Of a stretch of 64,000 nucleotides of DNA, positions 45,091 through 57,400 are shown piece after piece. The notes beneath the pieces were generated by a model. That model searched no databases. It worked only from the letters and a program-made list of their open reading frames with translations, and was not told the origin of the DNA. Numbering within the stretch: position 1 is the first letter of the stretch; every line of letters begins with the position of its first letter. The translations under genes were made by a program, and so were the position numbers. The stretch is from Haematobia irritans (lineage: Eukaryota; Arthropoda; Insecta; Diptera; Muscidae): assembly GCF_050003625.1 (NCBI RefSeq), contig NC_134398.1, positions 105,830,423 through 105,894,422 of the forward strand, read 5' to 3'.

Positions 45091-45991
45091 AAGGGTGATT
45101 CTTTTGAGGTTAGGATTTTCATGCATTAGTATTTGACAGATCACGTGGGATTTCAGACATGGTGTCAAAGAGAAAGATGCTCAGTATGCTTTGACATTTC
45201 ATCATGAATAGCCGAACGATCTGCCACAACGTCGAATTTTCAGTGAATGGGCCCTAGAAAAGTTGGCAGAAAATCCGCTTTTTTATCGACAAATTTTGTT
45301 CAGTGATGAGGCTTATTTCTGGTTGAATGGCTACGTAAATAAGCAAAATTGCCGCATTTGGAGTGAAGAGCAACCAGAAGCCGTTCAAGAACTGCCCATG
45401 CATCCCGAAAAATGCACTGTTTGGTGTGGTTTGTACGCTGGTGGAATCATTGGACCGTATTTTTTCAAAGATGCTGTTGGACGCAACGTTACGGTGAATG
45501 GCGATCGCTATCGTTCGATGCTAACAAACTTTTTGTTGCCAAAAATGGAAGAACTGAACTTGGTTGACATGTGGTTTCAACAAGATGGCGCTTTTGAGGG
45601 AAAACTTCGGAGAACAATTCATCTCAAGAAATGGACCGGTAAGATGGCCACCAAGATCATGCGATTTGACGCCTTTAGACTATTTTTTGTGGGGCTACGT
45701 CAAGTCTAAAGTCTACAGAAATAAGCCAGCAACTATTCCAGCTTTGGAAGACAACATTTCCGAAGAAATTCGGGCTATTCCGGCCGAAATGCTCGAAAAA
45801 GTTGCCCAAAATTGGACTTTCCGAATGGACCACCTAAGACGCAGCCGCGGTCAACATTTAAATGAAATTATCTTCAAAAAGTAAATGTCATGGACCAATC
45901 TAACGTTTCAAATAAAGAACCGATGAGATTTTGCAAATTTTATGCGTTTTTTTTTTTAAAAAAGTTATCAAGCTCTTAACAAATCACCCTT
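45091..45991 (+). mobile_element. rosa-type (DD41D) mariner, copy 2
   Basis: TA at 45089-45090 and 45992-45993, in LINE D. Shares the 5' internal deletion of copy 1 and has a further deletion of about 32 bp at about 45592, just after the second catalytic aspartate. Confidence 0.9.
45263..45884 (+). pseudogene. rosa-type transposase remnant, copy 2
   Basis: Near-identical to 34511-35164 up to the FQQDGA motif (about 45590). A deletion there shifts the frame, and the C-terminal part continues in another frame (45594-45884) with CDLTPLDYFLWG. The N-terminal HTHs are absent as in copy 1. Confidence 0.88.
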
Positions 45992-47297
45992 TACTAACAT
46001 CCACTAACTCCTCTCCAAGTTTCATTAAAACTACGGAGGGCAATTGGACAACGTCCAGTGAGCAAATGTTGGAGGTATTTTTGGACACACATTTTTCCGG
46101 AAATCAGACGGTTGAACCATGTTCTGGCGGTACCACGGTAGCTCAGCGGTCATTTCCTATCAAGGAAATTGTATCGGAATCGTGAATAAAATGGGCTTTA
46201 AATAGTTTTGGACCATTCAAATCCCCCGGATCTGATTATCCCTTGGTTGACGGTGATGTATAAACTTAGCATATATTTCCGAAAAGTTGAGGGAAACAAA
46301 AATCGGTGTCATACCTAAAGCGAGAAAAGCCTATCACTCGAGTGCGAAAGATTTCCGACCAATCAGCTTATCATCATTCCTACTTAAGACTCTGGGCAGG
46401 ATGATAGATATTTATATTTGAACCAGCGTCGATTCAAGTTTGCTATTGAAACGACAGCATGTATACTCGAAGGGCAGGTCTACTGAGACCGCATTGCATG
46501 AACTAGTCAGCTTTATTGAAAGCTCACTATCTGTCAATGAATACACAATCGTGGCATTTCTAGACATAGAAGGGACATTCAATAACGTCCATCCGAGATC
46601 GATATTAAATGGACTGACAACTAATGAAGAGACGTATGTATTTCAGCCACACTAGGACAAGCAAACATACAAAGGTATGTGACCAGAGGCACTCCTCAAG
46701 GAGGAGTTCTATCTTCTGTGGAATGTTTCTATAAACAATCTTCTGATTTCCCTAGAAAAAGTAAGGATAAAAGTGGTTGCATACGCAGATAATGTGGCTC
46801 TTTCAGTCAGAGGAAAATTCCCATCCACAATTAGAGATATTATACAAAGAGAACTCCGGATGTCTGGGAAATGGGCGAAAGAGAATGGTCTTAGGGTAAA
46901 TCCTGCAAAGACAGAACTAGTCAGGCACTGCAAAGATCGTAAAACTCCCACGATTAAGCCCATACCCTTAAAGGGTATTGAAATTCTCTTCGGTGAGTGT
47001 GCAAAATACCTTGGCCTTATTTTGAACAGGAAGCTGATCTTTAAGCTTAATATGGAAGAAAGGGCGAGGAAAGCAACGGTAGCTTTGTACTCGTGTAAAA
47101 AGCAATAGGAAAAAGTTTGGACTAAAAGGGAAAATTGTACATTGGCTATACCCGGCAGTGGTTAGAACTGTAATTCTATATGGTGTTCTAGTCTGGCGGC
47201 CGGCACTGCAGCAGCCGACAAGTTTAGATATAGGTCAGCGTATGGCTTGCATGTGTATCTCATGAGCATTTAGTAAGACAGGTACAGATTTCCTTAA

Positions 47298-47521
47298 CCC
47301 TCTAATGCCCCAATTTTTTGCCAGCTAATTAAATTTTCAATGTTAACGACACAAAAGCAAAAGAACTAAGCAAGACAAAAGTATACGGTAAAATTCAGCA
47401 TATGCTGCAAAGCCTTTTGAATAGTTTCAAATAAGTTTTCTTTTTATTTTGCCCATTTTTGTTGTCTTAAGGTGTGTTTTACTAAAAGCTTCCTTATTAA
47501 ATGATTATGGGCATTACAGGG
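47298..47521. mobile_element. piggyBac-type MITE, TTAA duplication
   Basis: TTAA at 47294-47297 and 47522-47525. Ends CCCTCTAATGCCC and inverse CCCTGTAATGCCC (12 of 13). 224 bp. TTAA plus a CCC start is the piggyBac signature. Inserted in LINE D, whose paralogs read through. Confidence 0.9.
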
Positions 47522-47841
47522 TTAATGTCATGCTGCATCTATTGCCTTTAGACATTGTGACCAAACCGTCAGCTGCAACAACAGCTGCGCGGTTGCGCGA
47601 GCTATCGCTGTGGTCGGGAAAAAGGTAGGGCACTGTCCTGTCCTCAAAATAATGCCAGATGTGCCAAAACGTAGTGGATTTCACTCTGGCGAAACCACTT
47701 TTCGACAAAAAGTTTGAAACTTTAATTCCCAACAGTGGGGCGTGGTGCCCACAGACCTCGGGGAATAAACGTTATATAGATTTCTACACTGATGGCTTCA
47801 AATTGGATGGACAAGTGGGTTTCGGAGTATATTCTAACGAC

Positions 47842-47870
47842 CTGGAACTTCGGTGTAATCGAAGTTCCAG
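47842..47870. repeat. 11-bp palindrome at the LINE D/LINE F junction
   Basis: CTGGAACTTCG (47842-47852) and its complement (47860-47870) around 7 nt. It marks the point where plus-strand LINE D meets minus-strand LINE F. Confidence 0.8.
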
Positions 47871-49138
47871 ATAGTGAGCTTTCAATAAAGCTGACTAGTT
47901 CATGTAATGCGGTCTCAGTAGACCTGCCTTCGAGTACGCATGCTGTCGTTTCGAGAGCAAAATTGAATCGACGCTAGTTCTAAGATCAATATCCAGAGTC
48001 TTAAGTAGGATGAGGATAAGCGGATTGGTCGGAAATCCTTCGATCTCGAGAGAGAGGTTTTTCCCGCTTTAGGTATGAAAACGGCTTTTGTTTCCCTCCA
48101 CTTTCCTGGAATATTTGCTAAGTTGATACATCCTATATAAATAAATAAAATTTATATAGGATGTAAACCACCATGGTGGATTCCCTCTAGGGCATGCAGC
48201 TTTCAGTGAGATGTTGAATGCCTTAGTAATCCTCTCCACTGCGAGTTCGATATCTTGCACAGTGCTCATATTTGTCTCTGTTATTTCCGGTATCATCATA
48301 TTGAACGATTCCCTATACCTATTCCAATCAGCTTTCCTAACATTTGCCGGATATATGGTCTTGGTGGTATAAACATCAAATTTGAAACTGATGTAGCGAT
48401 GATCTGAGAAACTATGTTCACTTAAAACCTACCAATCAGATATCATTTCATTCAGTTCTTGCGAGGTCAAAGTCCAAAACCTCTTGCCTGTTTTTAGTGA
48501 CAAAGGTTAGTGTATCTCCCTTATTGCAAACTACCAAATTAGTACGCAAAATAAACTCTAGGAGTGACTCTCCTCTTGCATTAATGTCACCACTTCCCCA
48601 TATACTATGATGTGCGTTTGCATCGCATCCCATAATGAGTTTTGTCTTTGTTTTCAATGACTCCTCAACTAAGGTGTTAACGGCACATGGAGGCATCTCC
48701 CTATCATGTCCCATGTAGACCGAAGACACCTAATAATTGCATTTGGCTATTTCTAAACTGGCAACGACAGTGTCAGTATTGTACATTGAAGGAAGCAGAA
48801 ACAAGTTGAGCTCGTTTTTAGCAAGTATACAGGCTTAATTTACATCATTACCAGTATACTGCAATAGTTTGAACTCCGGAGTACGTAATTCACATATTTT
48901 GTTTCTATAAACATATGGTTCTTGAATAAGAACTATATCTATGTTATGTCCCCTTTCATCAGGAGAACTTTTACGGTAGCACATGCAGCCTTACAATGGT
49001 GAAGATTTATCTGGAGGACCCGTACGACCATTGAGATTTTCACAATCGTCACATCAGCCGTTTCAATCGAGTCATCAAGAATGTCCTCTTCAGAGATCTC
49101 GGTGACTCTCGCAATAACCATAGGTTCAACTTTGGTGA
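47869..49138 (-). pseudogene. LINE F ORF2 N-terminal half
   Basis: The minus strand reads the endonuclease (GCDANAHHSIWGSGD at about 48590-48640, SSVYMGHDREMPP at about 48700), then a large deletion in the linker and RT (48130-48170), to ESSLSVK near 47870. Frames 48069-48299, 48448-48729 and 48939-49121 carry the pieces. Confidence 0.8.
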
Positions 49139-49399
49139 AGTTAGGTTAGGTTAGGTTAAAGTGGCAGCTCGATTAAATTTCAGGCTCACTTAGACTATTC
49201 AGTCCATTGTGATACCACATTTAACTAAAAGTACCTATTACATATGGGCACTTCTAGTCTTAACCACTGAACCTTCACAATTATTTACTTTTGTGGAACC
49301 AACCAGATTGCTCCAAAAACATTAACAAACTGCTTAAGTTAACGTTTTCCAGGTCAGCCAGTAATCTAAAGCTATATGCTCCTAAAATTTGCTTACGCC

Positions 49400-51526
49400 T
49401 TACACAAAAACAGGACACTCACACAAGAGGTGTTTAATTGATTCCTTTTCCTCCACATCATGACAGCTCATACAATAGTCATTATAATTCGCACCTATAG
49501 TTTTTGCAAATTCGCCTATCAGGCAGCGACCCGTTATAGCAGATATCAGGAGTGCTATCTGACGCCTTGAGAACACCAGCATAGTAAGTGAGCGGTTTAA
49601 GTTTAAATGGGGCCATATTTGCTTGGTGTCGCTACAACCCTTGCAATTTTCCCATCGAACATTGGCCATCTTAACAGCCCTCTCACGCAGTAAGAGCTTG
49701 CAGGTGGCCAGAGGCATACCAACAGATTCTAGTTCCCCTGGAATATGTAAGGTAGTTCCTAGCCTTGCTAACACATCTGCTTCGCAGTTCCCCGGTATGT
49801 TCCTATGGCCATGCACCCTGAGATACACAAGCTCGCCATACGCTGAACTTTATCTAAACAAGTCGGTTTCTGAAGTGCCGGCCACCAGACTACAACACCA
49901 TATAGCATTATAGGTCTAACTACTGCCGTGTATAGTCCCCACTTTTTCCCTATTGCTATTGTATGCATGCTGTCGTTTCGAGAGCAAACTTGAATCCACG
50001 CTAGTTCTAAGATACATGTCTATCATCCTCTCCACGGTCTTAAGTAGGAATGAGGATAAGCTGATTGGTCGGAAATCCTTCGCACTCGAGTGAGAGGCTT
50101 TTCCTGCTTTAGGTATGAAGACGACTTTTGTTTCCCTCCACTTTTCTGGAATATATGCTAAGTTTACACATCGTTTATATATCACCGTCAACCAGGGGAT
50201 AATTCTTTCAGCCACTGCCTGTAACTCCGCCGGAGTAATTCCATCAGGTCCGGGGGATTTGAATGGTCCAAAGCTATTTAAAGCCCATTTTATTCTAGAT
50301 TCCGACACAATTTCCTCGATAGGAAATGATCGCTGAGCCTCTGTTACACTGCCGGAACAATGTTCAACCGTCTGATTTCCAGGGAAGTGTGTATCCAAAA
50401 GTACCTCCAACGTCTCCTCACTGGACGTTGTCCAATTTCCCTCCGATGTTTTAATGAAACCTGGAGCGGTGTTAGTGGATGCTAGTACCCTCCGTAGTCT
50501 GGAAGACTCTGACGTATTACCAATGCTGCTACAGTAATCATCCCAAGAGTTTTGTTGAGACCTTCTCAGTTCTCGTTTATATGCTCTCAGATTCATCTTG
50601 TAAGTGTCCCAATCCTCCGGAGCTCTTGTGGACTTTGCTTTGTTAAAGAGCTTCCTGCAGGATTTCCTCATATTACTTAACTCCGTAGTCCACCATGGCG
50701 GCCAATTTTTTCCCCTTGGCTTTTCTCTAGGGCAAGCAGCTTTCAGTGAAATGTTGAAGGCCTTAGTAATCCGCTCCACTACGTGTTCGATATCTTGCAC
50801 AGTACTCATATTTGTCTCCGGCATTTCCGGTATCATCAAATTGAACGATTCCCTATACCTATTCCAATCAGCTTTCCTAACATTTGGCGGAAATACGGTC
50901 TTTGAAGTACGAACAGCCAATCTGAAACTGATGTAGCGATGATCTGAGAAGCTATGTTCCCTCAAAACTTACCACTCAGATATCTTATCATTCAGTTCCG
51001 GAGAGGTGAACGTTACGTCCAAAACCTCTTGTCTGTTCCTGGTGACGAAGGTTGGTGCATCTCCCTTATTGCAAACTACCAGGTTAGTACGCAAAATAAA
51101 CTCTATTAGCGACTCTCCCCTTGCATTAGTATCACTACTTCCCCAAATACTATGATGTGCATTTGCATCGCATCCCATAATGAGTTTTGTCTTTGTTTTT
51201 AGTGACTCCTCAATTAAGGTCTTAACGGCACAGGGTGGCATCTCCCTATCATGTCCCATGTAGACCGAAGATACCCAATATTTGCATGTGTATATCTCTA
51301 GACTGGCTACGACAGTGTCTGCTTTGCTCAATGAAGGAAGCAGAAACAAGTTTAGTTCGTTTTTAGCAATTATACATGCTCGATTTATATCGTTACCGGT
51401 ATTATGCAAAAGTGTGAAACCCGGAGTGCTTAATTCATAGATCTTATTCTTATATATATATATGGTTCTTGAATAAGAACTATATCTATGTCTCCTTTCA
51501 TCAGGAGAACTTTTAAGGCAGCACAA
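49400..51526 (-). pseudogene. LINE E ORF2, internally deleted
   Basis: 50969-51526 is endonuclease (GCDANAHHSIWGSS, NRQEVLDVTF). 49916-50965 continues with SFSDHRYIS, the linker and RT up to RQHAY. A deletion then removes the RT active site and the RNase H core. 49400-49828 holds HRNIPGNCEAD and the zinc motif. No catalytic RT motif remains, so it is dead. Confidence 0.88.
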
Positions 51527-51532
51527 GCGGCC

Positions 51533-53276
51533 TTACAATGGTGAAGATTTATCTGGAGGAACCGTAGAACCATCTAAATTTTCAACCACCGTTACATCAG
51601 CCGCTTCAATTGAGTCATCAAGGGCTTCCTCTTCACAGATCTCGGTGACTCTCGCAACAATCCGCGGTTCAGCTTTGGTGAGGCTTGAGCCTGTAGAAAC
51701 TTCCCGCATATGATTTTCGCCATAGTCTGCAGGTTTTATGTCTCCTTCGGCTTCGCTAGGAGATTTTTTCACTGCTGACTCTACCGGAGGCTTGTCCGTT
51801 TCGGAATCCTTTGGCTGATCGCTTTTGTATACCTTCATATGGATGTCATGAAAGCCATAACTTACGCGTCCTTGGGTCTGGGCTAGATGTGGCAGCGACT
51901 CTATGTTTAATATAAACACCGCATGTCGTCTTGGTCCATCCACCTCATCCAAAGGACCAACCTTCCAATCGGCGGTTGGAAGATCTGGGTTACATTCTTT
52001 TAGTCTCTCTAGTATTGACTCAGGATCAGGAGGGTTTGCCGGTATCCATGCATGTGCTCTAGGTTTAGCCGGTATGTCTTTTTTATCGACTAACTCCAAA
52101 GCGGCTCCTTCCCAAACTTCACACTCTTAGAAAAATATGTTTTTCATATGTTCCGATATAAACAAAATGTGTTTCGGGCACAATTTTAAAACACAATATA
52201 TTTAAGTGCAAACAAGGAATGTTCCTAAACTAACACTAAATGTTTGGGACATCTATGTTAATATGTTAGAATATATTATGTTTGGGGCATGAATGTTTCA
52301 TAAAAATCATATGTGTGAATGCAAACATATATAAATTTACAAATTTCGACTAAACATACATATGTTGTGATATTTTATTCAAAGCGACAGAGAGAGTATA
52401 GAGAAAGAAATTGAGATGGAAACCGGGAGAGTTGACGGGAGAGTCCACGTGGCAAACAAATGTATGTTTCTGTTAAATAATGTTATGTTTGCATGGGCTC
52501 GTGGGCGCTGCAAACTATGCTATATAAGTGTAACTTATAATGATAATTATCTACTGGTGACTATAACAGCTACGTAGTCCAGTGGGTAGTTTGTTGGCTT
52601 ACAAACTGTATAGTCCTCGGTTCGATTCTCCGTGCAGGCGAAAGGTAAAATTTAAAAAATTTATAAAAGTGAATAATTTCTTCAAGATTATTTGTATTAC
52701 AGAAAAAGGTGCCAAGAACTAAAATATTTCGAGGTAGTGAAAATTACGAGTATGTTAGGCAATGAGCACAATCGTCTTTGGGAAAAATTCTTCCAAGCAT
52801 ATAATATTTTTGGGCTCAAAATGCTTCCAAACATATGATATGTTCACATAAAACAAACATATTAATGTTTCGGCAGTATCTAATAATATATGTGCTTCCT
52901 GCAAAATATGTTTGGAACATATGTTAAAGAAGCGATATTTTTTCAGGGTGCACCAATTAGCATCAATGCAGCTTTAAAGCAATCCATAGACCTCTGGTCC
53001 GCAAAAGCTATTAACTTATATCGTCCTTGATACCATCCAGCATCTTGCCGTCGAGGACTTGGTCCGGGAAACTTTTTTCGCACCTCTGAGTAGACACCAG
53101 ACATCGCGTTCAATTTCCCCCCATTTTTTCCTTGGAATCATACCGTCCAATGCTCCTTTATTAATAATAGCCATCACAAGGCTGTCTTTTGCAACTGAGG
53201 CAAACGATCTTTGATCCCGTTTAGAGGATGGCAGCTCATCCGGTGATCGTTCCCTTTTTCCAGCTTCAAGAATTCC
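51533..53276 (-). pseudogene. LINE E ORF1, interrupted by M1c
   Basis: 51533-52099 reads 188 residues of ORF1 (PRAHAWIPANPPDPES, DLPTADWKVG, VDGPRRHAVFIL, then an acidic end with VARVTEI). The upstream part lies beyond M1c at 52953-53276 (RSPDELPSSKRDQRSFASVA). The middle region resembles the DUF4780-type domain of such ORF1 proteins, presumed RNA binding. The ORF1 stop adjoins the ORF2 start. Confidence 0.82.
52122..52950 (+). mobile_element. M1c: M1-family transposon, CA duplication
   Basis: Same ends as M1b. Flanked by CA (52120-52121 and 52951-52952). The uninterrupted paralog at about 61180-61195 reads AACTTCACCAATTAG, confirming the joint. 829 bp; most of the M1b centre is deleted. One tRNA-like module at about 52563-52640. 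Confidence 0.85.
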
Positions 53277-53593
53277 TTTGGTGAGTTTTGAGGGTGTACA
53301 CGCAAAAAAATAATTCTTTCCTCCCAAACGAAATTTTAGACAAACAAAGTTCGTTTCTCATTTGCTTTTCGCTGTAAGGAAGTGTATTTGGAAGAAAAGT
53401 ATATACTTTTTGTGATAAACGTTTATTCTTTTCCAGGATGTAAAAACAATTTCATAAAGACTAACTCAAAAAAAATTGTTTACTTGCTAATTGCATTTTC
53501 CCTCACATCTTTCTCACATCCACGAGGTTTTTTAGTTCTTAACACCTTTTCCTGTAATACCAAAAATGTAGAAGAAATTATACGATTTTATAA

Positions 53594-53690
53594 ATTTTTA
53601 AAATTTATTTATCTTTCGCCTGGACGGAGAATCGAACCGCGGACCATGCACTTTGTAAGCCAACACACTAACCACTGAGCTATGTACCTG
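53594..53690 (-). repeat. tRNA-like module, minus strand, in M1e
   Basis: The minus strand has a consensus box A TAGCTCAGTGG and a near-consensus box B GGTTCGATTCT. No full cloverleaf or CCA-stem pairing, so not called a tRNA gene. Confidence 0.65.
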
Positions 53691-53802
53691 TTATGGTCAT
53701 CAATAGATAATTATCCATATAAGTTATATTTATATAGAATAACTTGCGGCGCCCACGAACCGAAAAAACAAAGTTTATTTAACAGAAACAAACATTTAGT
53801 TT

Positions 53803-53886
53803 GGTACCGTGGGGCAGTGGTTGCTACGTCCGACTTGCATGCCAAGGGTCGTGGGTTCGATCCCTGCTTCGACCAAAGTTCTTTTT
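53803..53886 (+). repeat. tRNA-like module, plus strand, in M1e
   Basis: TGGGGCAGTGG (box A like) and a perfect box B GGTTCGATCCC at 53854-53864, followed by TTTTT at 53882-53886, a potential Pol III stop. Similar to the SINE head. No true tRNA acceptor stem. Confidence 0.65.
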
Positions 53887-53891
53887 GTTTT

Positions 53892-54415
53892 TGTTTAGTA
53901 ACTTGAAAAATTTTAATTATAAATCAAGTTGGCGAAAAAAAATTGAAAAGAGTGGACTGTATTTTCCTTGTAAATTTATTTGGTGATGCAAACCTTTCGA
54001 CGACCAAACTATAAGTGAATTTCTATTGTTACTACAATTATTAGCACAACTTCGTTACATGGGTGATTGATGTAAATTTTTAATATTCTATGTTCTAGCG
54101 GTATGCAAAAAAAGTGCAAAAAACAATAACTTATATACTAGCCTAACAGGTAGAAAATCATACGATGGTTATTACTGTTTGTTGCTGTTACATTGATCAA
54201 TTCGATTAAACATTAGTCTTATGGTATAACACTTAATTTAGCAAACAAAGCATAGTCTAACAATGCAACAGAAGCGTAACATAAAGAAGGGGCAAATTAA
54301 CTTTACTGATACAAAGTAATATATAATTGAACAAAGTAATTTAAATAATTAGTATAAATTTATAATTTGAAAATTTATAAATCTAAATTACGTTTCATAA
54401 ACTCATTTCAAAACA
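53892..54415 (-). repeat. BEL2 3' LTR
   Basis: Starts TGTTTAGTAACTTGA and ends CATTTCAAAACA on the plus strand. On the minus strand it directly follows the polypurine AGGGGCGGCAGTA. Confidence 0.93.
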
Positions 54416-54439
54416 TACTGCCGCCCCTGAAACGTCGTT

Positions 54440-57400
54440 TCAGTTAAATGGGAGTAGAGCAATTTTTGTGACTGGACGGGTGTATGTATTTTTCTCTGTC
54501 TTGATGGATACCACTCGAACTTTGCCATCATTTCCAGGATGAACTTGAACTATTTTTCCAAGTAGCCACTTAGTTGCAGGTATACCAGGTTCTTTGAGTA
54601 CGACAATATCACCGACGGAAAAATCTCTTTGTGCTGTCTGCCATTTCGGTCTTTGTTGCAAAGATGTGATATACTCAGAGACCATCTTTTCCAGAAACCC
54701 TGTACCATTTGCTGCAATAACTTCCAATGTTTTAACTTTGGCAATTGGGATGCAATATAGTTTGGCTCTGAAAGTGAAGTAAGAGGTTCACCTATAATGA
54801 AATGAGATGGGGTTAGCAGATTTAAGTCTTCATCGGATATGGGACAGAGCGGTCGACTATTTAAAATTGCTTCAATTTGTGTGAGCACAGTATACATTTC
54901 CTCATAGGACAGCAATGATGATCCGACTACTCGCTTAAGGTGTAACTTTACAGATTTAACATTTGATTCCCAAATGCCACCAAAGTGAGGGGAGGATGGA
55001 GGTATAGAATGCCATGTTGTTCCGTCTTTGGCGATAGATGATGCAATATCGGAGTTTGATGTCTCGTCTAACAGCATTTTGTGCATTTCTGATAATAAAC
55101 GACGAGCACCATGAAAATTCGTGCCATTGTCACAATACAGATTACAACACGATCCCCGACGGGATATGAATCGTTTAAAGGCCAAAATAAATGCTTCAGA
55201 ACTAAGGTCACTTACGAGTTCAAGGTGCAGTGCCTTCGTCGAAAGACAAATAAAAAGTGCTATATACGATTTACATACCCTCGGCCTTTTGCAGTTAGTC
55301 ATCTTAATGGTAATAGGACCAGCGAAATCGCAACCTGTATTGAAGAATGGTCGATGTTGTTGTCAAAGACAATAAACTCTAGGAAGATAGGAAATTGGCT
55401 ACTGAGGAGATCAAACCATTTACCGTGTTAGTTTCATACTCGAACCAAACGCGTATACGACAAGTATTGACATATCATTAAAATGCAAATAAAAATAAAT
55501 TAAGTGCACGAAATAAATTTCCATAAAGGGGAAAATGTAATTTTTTTTGTTGTAGCCTAAAATTTAACATTGTTTCATTAAGAAAATTAAGTTTTTCATT
55601 TAAAAAATAAAAACGAAAAATAAATAAAAAAATTACAAACATGTATGGAACTAACATGGTAAATGCAACATTTGGTATGACGCAAGCCAATTTCCTATCT
55701 TCCTCAAGTTTATTGTCTTTGGTTGTTGTATTCGTTCTTTTGGCAGATTTGCCATTAGTTGTTGTGAAGTTTGGCGGCGTAACATAAAGCAGCGCTTACA
55801 TTTGAATACCACAGAGCGAATCAAATTCCGTGCGCCTAATACCCAATATTGTTGTCGTAAAATTATAAATAATTCCGTCACGCCGACATGTAAATATTTT
55901 ATATGTAGATCTGTAATAATTATTTCAGCTATCCAGCCCTTTGGAACGATGATTGGATGTTTGATATTATATGGAACCGTCGATTCTTGGATTCGTCCGC
56001 CTACACGCAGAAGCCCTTCACTGTCGAGAAATGGTGAGAGTTTTTGAAGAGGCCCTGCAGGTAAATTTCTATTGGCTTGAAGCGATTTTATTACATCTGA
56101 AAAACTGAAATTTTTGATACACAGCAGAATTTTTAGTTTAGCATTATGGATTTCAGCATACGAAATAAATGAGAAAGATTTTAAACGTTTGAAAAATCTT
56201 GAAACATATGCTACAATTCTTAGTAGCTTATACCAATTAGAGAATTTTTCAGCAAGCTGCAGCAGCATTGGTTTATCATCAACCTTCGCAGACAGAACAA
56301 TTTTCCTTTTTTCTCAATTAATTTCTTCGGGCTCTTCATCAAGTTTAAATTTAGTTTGAGGCCATTTCGACTCATCAAGTTCCACCAAGATGGTCCGCTC
56401 CACCATAAATCAAATTTTAACAATTCTTCTGGATAAAGGCCCCTGGAAGCACAATCCGCTGGGTTTTCTTTTGTGTTTACGTAATTCCAAAATTTGCGAG
56501 GGATGGTTGTCAGAATTTCATCGGTTCTGTGCGATACAAAAAGTTTCCATGTTCTGGGAGGAGCTGAAAGCCAGTGTAAAACGATTTGTGAATCTGTCCA
56601 AGCAAAAAGTTTTGAATTTTGTATGTTAAGCGAAATTTTAATTGTAGAATACAAACGACATAATAATAAAGCGGCGCATAATTCCATTCTTGGGATCGAG
56701 ATGGGCTTAAGTGGGGCGACTTTTGATTTTGCAGCAATTAGATTTACCTTTGAATTTTGACGAGATACACAATAAATTACAGCAGAATGGCCGCGACTGG
56801 ACGCATCACAAACACAATGTATTTCGTATTCCGAATTTACGAAAATATTTCGAGGAATTGAAAGTTTTTCAAAATAATATATTTCATTCTTTAGCCTTTT
56901 CCATTCTTGGCTCATTACCTGAGGTATGGGATCATCCCATGCAATTTTCAGTAACCACAGTCGCTGTAGAAAAATTTTCATAAGTATAGTCGATGGGGAC
57001 AAAAATCCAAAAACGTGGAATATTGAAGCCGTATCTGAAAGTATTTTACGTTTTGTTATTGATTGAGTATCATTTATGGGATTCCAATAAAGCCCGAGTA
57101 ATTTAATATGTGAATCTGAGGATTTACCAACTTCGATATATTCAATTGGAAAATTTTGTAAAAATTTGAGGGAATTTGAGCTCCATTTTCGAAGCGTAAA
57201 TTGTTTTAATAAGGAGATTAATTCGTCTCTAGCTTGTTCAAGGCATTCCTCTGTTTCGGCACCTGCCATGACGTCACATAGATGTTGCGCAAAATGATTG
57301 ATGCAGCCGTGGGATATTTTGTTTTGTTGTCATTTGCTAATTGTTCAAGTACACGCACTGATAAAAAAAGGAGCACACGAAGTTCCGTAGGAACTTCGTG

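Larger units (their letters stand above)
42371..47868 (+). mobile_element. LINE D, inverted 5' segment, multiply interrupted
   Basis: Plus-strand LOA/R1-like sequence running from the endonuclease (about 42390) through RT to mid RNase H (47868). It is interrupted by a SINE (42834-43050), M1b (43193-44847), a rosa mariner (45091-45991) and a piggyBac-type MITE (47298-47521). Together with the minus segment at 41815-42370 it makes one LINE with its 5' part inverted, as twin priming would give. Confidence 0.75.
44850..47868 (+). pseudogene. LINE D ORF2, RT and RNase H part
   Basis: Outside the nested elements: linker (44850-45088, 45994-46240), RT block with RPISLSSFLLKTLGRM (about 46350-46400), FLDIEGTFNNV (about 46560), active site reading YADN where the family has YADD (about 46782-46793), thumb to 47110, and the RNase H start FYTDG (about 47780). 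The copy ends inside RNase H at 47868. Many lesions. Confidence 0.82.
49139..53276 (-). mobile_element. LINE E: LOA/R1-like LINE with TSD, holding M1c
   Basis: The 9-bp duplication CTTTGGTGA (49130-49138 and 53277-53285) encloses it. 3' end ACCTAACCTAAC at 49139, 5' truncated inside ORF1 at 53276. Deletions remove much of the RT and RNase H (about 49815-49965). M1c lies at 52122-52950. Confidence 0.9.

Noticed and set aside
34339..45991. Segmental duplication explaining the two rosa copies
   Set aside because: Flanks differ (M1a versus LINE D) and each copy has its own TA site.
53803..53886. True tRNA gene
   Set aside because: Box A and B are present, but there is no paired acceptor stem, and the same module recurs inside M1 copies and SINE heads.
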